Of a stretch of DNA of 64,000 nt, positions 10,990 to 22,976 are shown in pieces. Within the stretch, counting starts at the first letter, position 1; the number at the start of each line of letters is the position of its first letter. The translations under genes were made by a program, and so were the position numbers. The stretch is from Anthopleura xanthogrammica (taxonomy: Eukaryota; Cnidaria; Anthozoa; Actiniaria; Actiniidae). The notes beneath the pieces were generated by a model that did not search any database, was not told the DNA's origin, and was given only the letters and a program-made list of their open reading frames with translations. Location: positions 4,070,625-4,134,624 of the forward strand of contig OZ025223.1 in assembly GCA_964019055.1 (NCBI GenBank), in the 5' to 3' direction.

Positions 10990-11233
10990 GGAACAACCTC
11001 CGGTCAAAGTCAGGGCATGGCTAACTCACAGATGAAAGGGACTTATTAGTGTGTTAGGTTTTGAGGAGGGAGGAAAAGCTAGAGAATTAACCCGGAGAAA
11101 AGTCCTCGAATCAAGGGAGACCTAAAGAACAAACTCTGCTCACATGTGATGCCAAGTCAAGCTAAGGAATCGAACATGAGACCCAAGGGTTGAGAGGCGA
11201 GTGCACTACTGCTACACCACCCTCGATTCCCTT
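10990..11233 (-). mobile_element. tRNA-derived SINE with one partial 57-bp tail unit
   Basis: Read on the minus strand: a tRNA-like head (TGGTGTAGCAGTAGTGCACT as box A region, TGTTCGATTCC as box B), a body of about 150 bp (TTTTCCTCCCTCCTCAAAAC), then GTGAGTTAGCCATGCCCTGA of the 57-bp unit. Head, body and tail match the copy at 61864-62717, so this is one family. Confidence 0.75.
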
Positions 11234-11499
11234 GAGTCACGAATCTGCTCTCAAACACAGGAAGTAGATGAATAGTGAATGTTCATTCAGCAGATGCAGT
11301 GCAGCGAGCAGAACAGACACAAAACCCCTGAAGATATAGAAAATTAAAAATCCCAGACTGTGGTTTAACAGGCTCTTATTGATTTGATGCTTTCTAAGAA
11401 GGAAATTGTTGAACAAGAAATTCATAAAATTCATATTTGACTGCATTGTAATGTGGTGACATTGGTATTGAAGGCCATGGAAAGAATATTCATCGTACC

Positions 11500-11720
11500 A
11501 CCGCCATCATCTTCATCATCTTGACCATCAGTCAAACCACGGCTGTCATCATCATCGTAGTCATGACTACCATTATCATCGTCTTCGTTGTCATCAACAT
11601 CATTCATCATCACCTCCATCATCATCAGTATCAGCATCACTCAGTGCCATCATTTGATCATCATCACCATCATTATCATCACCATGCACTTTTTTCATCA
11701 CCACCTTCATCACCATCAAG
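11500..11720. repeat. ATC/CAT trinucleotide-rich low-complexity tract
   Basis: Imperfect CAT repeats give His/Ile/Ser-rich frames on one strand and an Asp-rich frame on the other (residue string DDDNGSHDYDDDDS). None looks like a gene. Confidence 0.9.
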
Positions 11721-12006
11721 TGTTATATGTACATCCTCGTAAGTGGGCATCAGTTGTGCCAACACAACCTGAACGAGAAACATAAGACCGGCCAAACTAG
11801 CCGAAAATGAGACGTGAAACATGATTCTTCTGAGGAAATCCTTCCGAGTGTTTTAACTCATTTCAAATGGGATCTTTAATCCTAAGGAGATCAGCTTGCA
11901 TGTGTCATAAATTAAAACTAAATAACCCAAGTAACTGTAGCTGCACCAATGCAAAGATATTTTCTGTTGGAAAAAGATATCATCCTAACGTAGAAAATGA
12001 TTATAT

Positions 12007-12187
12007 ATAGAGGTTTTGCACCAACATGCGCCAGCACCCATAATACAGCTTGGGCTGCCTGTGGTGAGATGGCAGAACAATAAAATCCCTTTCGTCTCGG
12101 GAATTGAATTCTTTCTCGTGTAAAATGGTTGTATTGTTCCTGCTATGCAACATGGCTGCCGTCACGTAATGGTGCAAAATTTCTATT
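12007..12187. mobile_element. MITE with TATAGAGGTTTTGCACCA ends (second copy)
   Basis: TATAGAGGTTTTGCACCAAC on the left and TAATGGTGCAAAATTTCTAT on the right. It carries GCTTGGGCTGCCTGTGG inside, in the opposite orientation to the copy at 5770-5921. Confidence 0.75.
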
Positions 12188-13249
12188 ACAAATACTTTAA
12201 TACTTTTTCTGTGCTTTAATTACATAAATCAGTTTTAGAGATATGCGCGATGAGACCCAAGGTAAAAAGAAGCATCATGAAGCATCAGTAAAAAAACTGA
12301 CTTGGCCGGATTAATCAAATCCACCAGTCAATGGATCCGGAACTCACACAGATGCTATCAGATATCGTGTACGGATTCCTTCCAGGCGTACCTTTTACCG
12401 CGGACTTAGCATGGTGCAAATGAACTTCGAGGTCTTTCTTTAGACGTCCTAGTGTTATATACGCTGTGTCTGTATGTGTGAGAAGGAAGAGAAATTATAG
12501 AGGAAGGATGTGGCCCCTCCTTTTAAAACTTAAGTCCATTTTGTTTATTACTTTTGAAACCAAAATGGACTAGAGAAATTCTATTCATTGTTTCTACATC
12601 AGATAAAAGAATCGGGGGAAAAAAGAATTTCAATCTCCTGAAAATTGGAAACCTACTGTTTTGTCCTCTAAATTTAGCTGCATCCTGAAGCGCTGCAAGG
12701 GGTTTATTCATGCGGATTTCCTGTAAATTTGGCGGGAACTTTCGCGCCAAAACGCGCGCGCGCGCCTCAAACTCTTGGAGTCTCGCTACGGCACTGGGTT
12801 GTGAACTTGAACCTTCAGTTTAGTCACGGTAACTCAATGAACTGCTTTATAGGTTGAGACGGAGTACGTGGTTCAGAGTTTAAAATTTCCACAGAGAGTA
12901 TTCTCAGTCTTAAGACAAATCTGACCTGTTGAGCGTGCACTGACCCAATATAAAGTGGGGTGTTGTAGAGCATTCGCGTATATTAGGCCGGCTCAGTGAA
13001 GAGTGAGTGTGCCGGTGCACCAAATACCAGGTTGTGGCTAAAGTGGCTGTTTAATTCAGGTTGAGGGAGAGTATTCGCTTGCAAAAGTCGCCGACAATGT
13101 CCCCTCATAATATAGCATGATGTATGTTAGTTTCACACATGATAGATAGTGCCCGTATTATACAGGGTGTGCAATATCCGCTCATCTATAAAATGATGTG
13201 TGTTCGCTTTACGCAGGGTAGATACTGCCCTCATTATACACAGGGTATA

Positions 13250-13272
13250 GATTATATATATATATATATATA
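13250..13272. repeat. (TA)n microsatellite
   Basis: Short TA run beside two related blocks with ATTATACACAGGGTATAGAT-like sequence (13140-13250). Confidence 0.85.
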
Positions 13273-15954
13273 CCACGTGTGGCGGGAAACCCTAAACGGT
13301 GTTAGCTCCATATTGGTTCACTTCGGAAGCCATTTCATGATCCCTTCTCGTTGGTATCGTGCGATCCGTACCACACTCAAGAAAAGACTTCTGTCTTGAT
13401 AATCACCGATGCAGGGAGGAGGTGGAACGATACGTTTGGCAGGATCACAATATTTTTATGTCTCATTTCATTCAATAATCTTTAGTGTTACAAGTGCTGA
13501 AAGTGCACATGCGTGACTTTAAATCATTTCAGTCTCGTACCCAGAGCCTGCGTTTCTCTTGGTCAGCGCAGTGTGAACGAGATTCAGGTATATATGGCGG
13601 CCTATCATTGAATTTCTTTGAATTTCTAGGCTTAGTTACATACATTCCTTGCCTAATAGTGCTCGAACTCGAACGGCACGAATCAGTATAAGAACAAGTT
13701 TATACAGGAAATATTGACTCGTTTCAAAATATTGATTTTTCATTTTTATTGTTTGAAAATATAGACTCTGAACCTTTGTTTTCTGCTAGATAATTCGAAG
13801 ATCAAGTACAAGGAATCAAGCTTATCTGGCCAAAGTCTCAAATTCAGCGCTTGTTTTGTAGAAAAGTTGTTTTCGTCTTACGAGATGGAATAGAGGTTAC
13901 ACCAACAAGACAAAATATCCTGTATTTTTGGTAAAAAAAATTCAAAAAAAAATAACCAAAGAAATCGTTTTTTTAAATATTTTTCTCTGCTTTGTTGCAT
14001 GGAAGTTCGATTCTTGATAGCCGTACGACGAGTGAGTCAGGGTGGGGGCGCGCCTTAAATGCGGCGATCAACTTGACTCAATTCTTGCAACCACTACCAC
14101 TGGTTGTAGCTCGCGCTCGCTCCATGGACAATTTTTTTCTAAATATCTTTTTCCTATGTTTTTTCTCCCCTTTAATTAAGTAAAAATCATCAAATAAAAA
14201 TTCCAATTCGTAAGTTAACAGTTTTGACTGGCTGATGTCGAACCCTCGCTTAGCGGCGCCAATCCAGGCTTTTTTCGAGCATGTTGCCTAACTTCATAAT
14301 ATTTAATGAACAAATCGACCCACAATATTACATTACACACTGATTTGATGCTTTGAAAAAAAAATTCACCAAAAGGATTTCATATTTACAATAAACCTTA
14401 TACATCGTTTTGAAGCCAAACTTGATCGAGGAAAGACAACTGGAAAAAACTGGAAAGACTTGGAAGAAAACCGCAATGTTTTCTCGATATTTTCCTTCAA
14501 CGAGGAATCCTCTCAAGGGTTTATCCTTCTTACATTTCTATTTTCAATCGAATTTTTCGAAATCTATTTTGATAATTTCAGCCATAAAAAAATGTTCATC
14601 AGTACAGAATTCCTTCGAGCAGCTATCGTGTGTGATCCCTTAGCATACCTCCCCCGGAAAACAGCCTGTTTTCAAGTCAATTCATACCACACTTTAGTGA
14701 CTGGCCGATAACTAATCTACCCTTCTCTTTTGTCTAACAGCAACACAGCCACAACGAAAATAAATTGAAATAAAACCATGTAGTTTTTTTAAAAGTTTTT
14801 TTCAAGTGTTTAGAGCCTTCATAGCACGTACTGGCCGGGAGCTTAATTTTTTAATCATGGCTCGAGACAGATTTTGAAGAGTTATATAGTTTTAAAATGT
14901 TTTTTTTTTTTTTTTTGCGCTATCATGCTAGCACTTCTTATATCCCGAAGATTCTAGTTCCTGGGGCGAAAAACCGTCTAGCAAACCGTCTAGTACTCAA
15001 AATATAAGCTATTTCCAGATATTAAATCCTATAAGTTTTGGAACATTTCTCAATCATTTTTCTGTAAAATTTTGTTCTTTAACGTTTAACCTTGCTAACT
15101 TAAATAATACCGACGACAAAATAATGATTTTGTGGGCGTAAACTTTAAGCGAAAAAACAGCTACTGATGATGGCCGAAATATTTAACGTACAAAATGTTA
15201 TACTCAACTTCTCGTAATTCTTCTCATTTTTTAGTAAAAAAAATTATTGAAGCTAAAATATGTATGCAAAATATGTTATGTGAGGGGAGAAATTGGTTAT
15301 GTACAAAGCGCTGCTTGAGCCACTCCTAAAACTGAACTTCTTTGTGAAAATACTTTCTCTCAGCTTAGCGGGATATTCATTTCCCACTTATTTTTTCCAC
15401 CTCTTTTCTATTCTTGACAAATTTTTTTACGTACATGCACTTCTAGAAAGGGAGTGTTCATTGTGTTGAATGCAGTGTTGGGCGCAACATGAAACGTGAC
15501 CTTATTCGAGTCAATGTGATTAGCAACTTAGCGGGATACCCGTTACCCGCAGCGTGTCTTCGCGGGATCACTAGAATGAAAAGAAATCCCAGACTGTTAG
15601 CTCCAAATGCTCTGCGCCAAAGAAAACAGGAGAACTTCATCGGCTCTTGTCAGCCGGGACAGAGCTGGTCGGTTGCATGACATGAGCCTGTCTAACTTAC
15701 TGGACACGCAATTCCCCCCTAAGATATTCGCTTTGTTCTTGCACATGTAAGGATCTATCTGAAAAAGTTAGTTAGAGAGAACAAACAACATTGAAGTACA
15801 AGGAGAGGAGAAATATCATTCCCCATTTTCGCAAAATGAAAACGGATTGAGGATCTGCGTAAATCGTTAATTGAGCTGTTGGCAGCGGATAAGCCATTGG
15901 CACTCTTGGTTGTTGCTGGTTGCATTATTTGAAGAGGCATAAAAAAGGGGCCGG

Positions 15955-16290
15955 GAGGGAGGGATGATTTGTGACCCCCTCATGTGACATGCATGTGTTT
16001 TGGGGAGGGATGATTTGTGACCCCCTCATGTGACATGCATGTGTTTTGGGGGAGGGGAGAGAGGGATGATTTGTGACCCCCTCATGTGACATGCATGTGT
16101 TTTGGGGGAGGGGAGAGAGGAATGATTTGTGACCCCCTCATGTGACATGCATGTGTTTTGGGGGAGGGGAGGGAGGGATGATTTGTTGGGGTTAGTAGGG
16201 AGTGACCCCCTCATGTGACATGCATGTGTTTTGGGGGAGGGATGGGAGGGGAGGGAGGGATGATTTTTTGGGGTTAGCAGGGGAGTGACC
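15955..16290. repeat. Variable-length minisatellite, GACCCCCTCATGTGACATGC type
   Basis: Six head-to-tail copies of GGATGATTTGTGACCCCCTC then ATGTGACATGCATGTGTTTTGG, with spacers that make the period vary from about 46 to 82 bp. The proline-rich frames on the minus strand come from the repeat. A related single block is at about 44690-44760. Confidence 0.9.
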
Positions 16291-19200
16291 CCCTATGGGG
16301 AAAACCCTGGCTATACCCCTGACCTCGCCCTTTCTACATTTTCGTGACGGAAATTCATGCCAAAAGTGTTCTATACCTACTGCATTCATCTCTATATTGA
16401 GTCAGTTCTCAGTAGCGAATAACTGACTGAACTGAAAGGCCGGGGTAGACTAGTGTGCCAATCACTATCAGCAGGGGTGAGGCGTCATGTAGTGTATCAA
16501 GACACCTATAGGAATAAAAGAATGACTGAAGCCTAGCAAAACATAAGACAGACTGCCAATTTCCAGACGCACTCATATTAATACACTTCCATTCTGTGTC
16601 CTCTATCCACAGGGGGTCAGTGCTTCAAGACCCCTGGTGAGGTATAATCAAAGAATGACGTGTGTATACGTTAAATAATAACTCAGTGTAGTTCAACACC
16701 TATGCTATTATGCATTCTCTTCTACTGAGTAAGGGGGGAGGGGGAGGGGGAAATGAGAGACTACCGATTGAGAGAATAAAGGGAAAGGAATACATAACGA
16801 GGCTTCCTTCAAGGTTGTCACCGGTTTTCCAGCATAGTCTTTGTCAGCAATTTTAAGACATGACGTGTGGGATGTACGCAAGTGCAACTTTCTGACAAAC
16901 AATCACTGTGCGTGGGCTAGACTGACCATCTTCTCATACCTATTCATTGAACACTGAGTACGCTGATCCTAAGCTGTCTGAGTGATTCTAGCTTTTTTGA
17001 AGGGGGTTGGAGAGACCTAGTACACTCCCAAGTCCCTAGAGATAGAGAGGGTTGTCAGATTAGCATTGAAAATAAAAATCAGATCTAGTGATGACGCAGA
17101 ATTTAGAGCATAGCGGGCAGAGTACTGAAGAACTCCGACTGATAGACAATACTTGGCAGAAATAATTAGGGGAAAAAAGCGACATTTCTGATTAATTCCA
17201 CGTGCTGCACGAATAAATAATTTAACTTATGTTGAACTTGACTTTCGTTTCACGACATCTAAATGGCTTCCTAGCAATACTAAACCTCACGAGTGAAATG
17301 CAAGAAAACAAATAAAGAAAACGAATCGAAAAATAAAAAGAATCCCTGAAAACATTTCATACAAAAAAATCACACAAAAAAAGTAAAAGATGTATATTTT
17401 TTATTACAGGAAAGACAGCTTTAAAGCACGTCCGTGAGAATTGCCACAATATCCTTTTTAGACAGTCTGACTTGACAAACGAAGAGCATAAATGTATATA
17501 AATTTTCTCTATAGTGACGTAGTGCTTCCGCCCTTCATCATCTCACGACTTTTGTTGCTTAGTTACATTGTACTTCAGTTAAATATATCGGGAAATAATA
17601 AAAACCCCGGCAGAAACGAAGTGAAGAACTTTTTATTGTCTTACATTATTCAAACCATTGGACGTGCAATAATTTTGATAATGCCAATGAATTTTTTTTC
17701 CTGAGCAACGTTGTTAGAAATTATACAAATAATTCTAATTCAAAATTCCATATCAATATCTTTAAATTGCTCCATTGTTGTCTAAGGCATAACGTAAGTT
17801 TTATTATTTCAGCTAAAATACTTTATCCGATAAAATTTTTTTTGGGCATTTTTTATACACGCAATGGAGAAATGTTTGTGAGAAAAAATTATAATCACTT
17901 GAATACCCTGATAGAAAACACTTGAAACACCTGACATGTTATTTAGATTCAAATCCATGTTAGTACTGTATAAAATGATGATAAATTAGTACCATGACAA
18001 CGTTAGCACTAAACGAACACGCAACATAACGGAAAAACACTAGCGCTTTCTCACGCATCCACGCTCATTCTGAATTAATTGAAAGGCGAAGAAATGTCGT
18101 CGACTTCGACTTATGCACGCCTGAAGCAAATTTGAGTACACATTACAAGCTGAAATTAACGGTTGACGTTCGATTTCGCCTCAGAGAGTTCACAAGAAAT
18201 TAATATCATTCATACATATTTATTTATCTATTTATTCACAAACTTGTCGTATACAGGCGGTTATGATCGCTATATCTCTCCTCGATCTTTTTCTCTTTCT
18301 TTCTTACAATAGGTAGTCTGGGTTTTCTCCTTTGGAAAAACTCAAAATTTTTAAATTCCAAAATTGACGATACAGTGGATGAAGAACTAGTACCAAGTCG
18401 AAATACCACTGTTATTTACTCATTTATTAATTTATTTCTGGGCACAAATAAGCCGAGGTATGCAAAAGAGGTATTTAGAATGAATTGTTGGGCATCAGTA
18501 CGTGTCTGCAGAGATCGGTATTTACATATCAGATCACGTTTCAAGGTTGCGTGCGAAATGGCTCGAGCCATGAACAAATGCAGATTTAATCCCGACTCCT
18601 CAAGACATAAAAGCCGCTTTTCTGTTTCATCTATTCCTTTCAAAACAACATCAACACAGAGTCGAATATATAAAGGAAAAAATCACCGATATTTTTACTA
18701 TTAATAATGACTTCACAAGTACAAACGAACGACAATAATTTATCATTAATTCATGAGTAATTTGTGCTAATGAAGTAAGCTTGCAGATTCCTATTTTGCG
18801 AATGAAGGGGATATTCAATCAATTTATCCCATTTATTCATTGATTCTTAAACAAAAACATTTGTAAAACATCTCTAGTATGCAAAGACGAATATGTATGT
18901 CCTGATGAGAGTAGGGAGTTGAAATCAGTGGTGCTTTTGCTATTGAATTTCTAGCCCTTAGGAAAGATTGTCGAGCGTGAATTTTGTGTTATTCCAATGA
19001 GAATTATTTCTGATCAAAATACTCGTTCTAAAGCCAAAATATAAGAATGCCATGACTAGAGCAAGCTCTTGAAGGAGACCGCAAGCCAGCATTTGACATT
19101 GTTCAGTTGCTTAATCCAATTTTAAATCTGTTAATCGACTATGCTCAACGTCAAGGGAGCATAGCAAGATCTTACCATTATTACGAGGGAACAAAAGCAT

Positions 19201-21009
19201 TGCCCCAGGATCCCCGTAAGGCATTTTAACATGATCTCCTGTGCAGAGATAAATTCGATGTTTCGAAAGTACATCAAATAATTTAATGCGCTACTGCATA
19301 GAGGCTAGTATCACTAGTATTGACTCAAGTGGACCCAAGCAGATCTGGAGAAATGGCACACAGCTCGCTTGCCATGAACAATCAACCAACACATATCACG
19401 AAAACGACTTGTTCCGGCCATGGTGACCTAATCTTGACCTATTAGAAGGCTTGGGTGATTTTTCAAGAGACAGAAGTCTAAGATGCATTAATATGATCCA
19501 ACACATAATAAGAAAAAGTTCAAAAACTCTGCAGGATATCAGAGAAATGATTTCAAAACACTAGTCCAATGTGATAGAATTAGACATCAATGTGCTAGTT
19601 TCTTTTCAAGCACATTATATATTTTTTCCTTTCCTTTCTTTTCTTTTTAGAAAGGTTTTGTGTATGTACACTGGCAGCTGAGGGAGTCTTCTTCATTATA
19701 GGGGATTCCATTGCTTCCTCGCATCACAAAGGGTTAGGGTATCCAAACAAAGCAAGCCAGTTTGATTTGAATTGAATAACCTGAGCTGTCAAATGACTGC
19801 TGGTACTTACTATTAATACAAAGAGAGTAATACTACATAGGCCCAACAATTTGCATAAAGGAGCCACTCAACCAAATCAGCACATGGGAAGTGAACTTGA
19901 CCCACATCACTCAAACACAGAATTCAACCAAAAAGTCTTTGATTCACAGGTTCTGCATAACTATCAATTTGTAATTACAACCATCCTAGAAATCGCTAAA
20001 ATTGTAGTTGACAACATATGAAATAATGAAATAATTTAATGTGTGAGTTTGAATTGATAAATATTCTCCATCAAAAAAACTACTAATTTTACATTGAAGC
20101 TGATTACATTAAAAAAAAAATCATGTTCTCTACTATATGCTTGTCTTACGAGATTCAAGCAAGCAAATAAAAACACATTTTCTTGTATACTGCATCAAAG
20201 GAACATAGCATAATTAAGATATATAATATATATGTGTAAAAACTATTCCTAGGTTTTATCATATGGCTTACATTAGACAAAATCAAAAGAATGCACATTT
20301 TAAGAAATGTTATGTCAAAAATATTACTCCAAGGTCTGTAAATTACAAAAATGATGTAAAAATGCTTGTTTGACATGATATTAACAGATTGACCACAGAA
20401 ACGACAGAAGTCACACTCAATTTTTATACATCACTATGAACCAAATTGATAAATTCATTAAGTAATTGATTACTATAGATAGATATGTACTTTTGACACA
20501 GTCTAGGTTAAGGGACATACTGTTGTGATACCAAAGTAGTATATTTCGTTTAGTTTTATGCACACTACATTTTCCGTTGGGTGTTTGTCCGTGAAGTAAT
20601 GATTTCTATTCGGTAGGTGGTTTACCCAACTTTTGAAGTTAAAAGGCAACCATCACTAGTAATTTTTTATATCGAGGAGATATACATTTTTAGGTGTTCA
20701 ATCACTTGTTGTGACCAATTGAAACACCCCCAATACATAGTAACTTATCTTTATCTACCTAATACTTATAAGCTCATACCACCTCTACTTCCTTGATCAG
20801 ATTGAATCACTCGTACTCCTCGAAGGATTAGGTATCATCCTTAGTTTTAGACATGACCCTAAACACTGCCTTCTTGGAGTTATAATCACATATCACCTTA
20901 CACACACACTGACCACAATATCAAAATGAGCCTTGTAGTCCAAGTTATCTTTCCAATCCTTAATAGTTGGAGCAAATAAACTTTTGATATAATATCAGGC
21001 TTTATAGTC

Positions 21010-21015
21010 TTTATT
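21010..21015 (-). terminator. Possible poly(A) signal for FOXO
   Basis: AATAAA on the minus strand about 40 bases after the FOXO stop codon. Such a short 3' UTR would be unusual for FOXO, so a distal signal may be the main one. Confidence 0.3.
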
Positions 21016-21053
21016 TTGATACGAAAACGAAATTGCATCAGCTCAGGACTGTT

Positions 21054-22831
21054 TCAGAACAATCTGCCACTTAGTTCTCCCACAGTCACTGGAGTACTCA
21101 TCATTGGAGAAGGAGCGAGTTGTTCAAAATCGAAATCAAATCCATCTCCAATCGTCAACTCGTTAGTTATTATTGTGTCCATGTCACACTCCAAACCTTC
21201 TTTGAACGCATCGAGTTCAAGATCACTTGGAAATTTCTCGCGAATAGACTGCAGATTACCATTGCAGTTACTAGAATTACGCTGATGTTGTTGTTGATTT
21301 CCTTGTAACTGTCCATGAATGCCATTTTGTGAAATCGAATTGAAAGTATTGTTAGTAGGTACACTCGTGTTCGCCACTAGCGACTGTAAATACAGATCGT
21401 AGCTATCCATTGGTGCGGGTATATCATTTTGGTTCATTGTACAACTCGTTGTACAAGTATTTTGATAATTGGGTTGAAAGACAGTTAGGGGGGTATGAAC
21501 ATCCATTTCAGTGTCCCGCACATACGGCATCAAGTCTTGCTGCCCGTACCCGTTCGGATACTGTTGCCGTCTTGTTATGCCTAAACCATTGAAGTTTGGC
21601 TGGCTTTGAACAGATATAGCAGGAGCCCTGTGCTGGTTCTGAATATATCTACCATCATAGCCGTTTGTGAGGTTCATCGATGATAGGTTCATCGTCTCTG
21701 CTTGAGTTCGTTCGTTGTGCGAAAGAAGATTTGATACCGGCGACACATTTTCCCTCGGTCTAATCCTAGTACGATTATCGAGGTGGTACGACTCTAAGTT
21801 CATAGTTTCTGCCATCATATTGGTGAGCTCTTCAGCAGCGGGATTTGGAGTGCTCGCCATGTTATGGTGCATTGGCGAGACGGAGTCCTGGATTTCACCT
21901 TCATCGTCATCCTGTGATGGTATTGGCGATAATCGCCCGATACTACTTACGTTTGATGCATTCGAAGATGTCCTAGGACGTCCAAAGCTGTCGTTCAGAG
22001 GGAACGGCAGAGGTGAGTTTTGCTCGTATTCGACTAGTTCTGGAACGGTCAGCAACGAGTCTGAACTAGAACTTGTCGGCGAGGTATTTCCCGGGGAGTT
22101 TGAGCGATTATTATCTCGGGCTCTGACGACGGACAATCGAGGACTGCCTGGTCGGTCGCTTTCTTCTCGAAATTTATCCTTCTTTCTTCCTCGCTTTTTC
22201 TCTGTAGTTTTTTGTCCAGATTCCAGCGAGTTCGCACGTCGACGGCTCGTTTTGGCTCCTTTTGCGTCAGGATTTATAACCCACCACGAACTTTTGCCAT
22301 TGCCTTCGTTTTGAACTCGCACAAACTTACTGTGCAGCGACAAGTTATGCCGAATCGAATTCTGTAAGAAAATAAAAATGTTACATGAGCGTCGGCGAGG
22401 GGATAGACTACTTTGTGACAAAAGTCAAATAATCCAAAGTCAATTTACGACATGATCGCATGTCTCTCTAAACCTCACGCTAAACGAACACACGAGAACT
22501 GTACCTTCCATCCTGCGGAACTATTGCTGTCGCCCTTGTCGCGAAAATATGGTACTGTATTCACCATCCAATCGTATATTTGAGACAGTGTTAATCGCTT
22601 GTCAGGAGAGCTCTGGATTGCCTGGGTTATAAGATCGGCATAGGAGAAATTTCCCCATGCATTTTTCCGAGAGCTTTTTTTCGGGCCCTCGTTGAGTTGT
22701 TTCAAGGCCTGCTCTGGTTCGGTGGATTCAGGTTTTGGAGGTCTGAAATCTGGGGGTTCTGGAAGCGGCCAAGTGTTCGAACGAGGACGATTATTGTCTC
22801 GTCTTTCTTCCAAAAGCTCAGGCTCTTCCAT
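21054..22831 (-). CDS. FOXO: Forkhead transcription factor FOXO, complete (544 aa)
   Basis: FOXO is the nuclear effector of insulin/PI3K-AKT and stress signalling. Two coding exons: 22831-22505 (109 codons) and 22361-21054 (435 codons plus stop), with a 143-bp intron. Residue positions seen: AKT site 1 RPRSNTWP (Thr20); forkhead domain about 57-150, with helix-3 [10 protein letters not shown] and wing [15 protein letters not shown]; the FOXO-specific insert KGDSNSSAG before helix 3; AKT site 2 RRRANS (Ser154) followed by the basic KKRGRKKDK signal; AKT site 3 RPRTSS (Ser242) leading to [15 protein letters not shown]. The C-terminus has the FOXO transactivation block [20 protein letters not shown]. 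The intron splits the domain after GWK, as in vertebrate FOXO genes. All key regulatory residues are kept. Length is a little below vertebrate FOXO1/3. Confidence 0.98.
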
Positions 22832-22968
22832 AACTAAAACCTACTGTCACAGCGCCGAAGAACTCGAAATCACAGTCAGTACACCAGAGAACATTCGATC
22901 TTCTCTATCTTGCTAGATTCGAAGGTAAAAAATTTTAATGCACCGCGCATCGGAAATTAGCCACACCG

Positions 22969-22976
22969 TGACGTCA
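22969..22976. promoter_or_regulatory. CRE-like site upstream of FOXO
   Basis: TGACGTCA, a perfect CREB/ATF palindrome, lies 138 bp upstream of the FOXO start codon, in a locally CG-richer stretch. Whether it is used is unknown; the same octamer occurs elsewhere in the window inside MITEs. Confidence 0.3.

Larger units (their letters stand above)
8280..21053. other. Gene-free stretch between NPAT and FOXO
   Basis: No exon chain or known domain can be supported on either strand in these 12.7 kb; the open frames are short and most are made by repeats. It holds the MITEs, SINE copy and minisatellites listed separately. The part from about 16.3 to 21 kb on the FOXO side has few visible repeats and could include FOXO 3' UTR, but I see nothing that proves it. 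Confidence 0.6.

Noticed and set aside
11431..11785. Asp-rich and His-rich small proteins
   Set aside because: They are opposite readings of the same CAT/ATC low-complexity tract; there is no start context, splice support or family.
16026..16389. Proline-rich repeated peptide
   Set aside because: Product of the GACCCCCTCATGTGACATGC minisatellite.
18375..18704. 109-codon frame in the NPAT-FOXO spacer
   Set aside because: No known domain, overlapping frame on the other strand, no neighbouring exons in phase.
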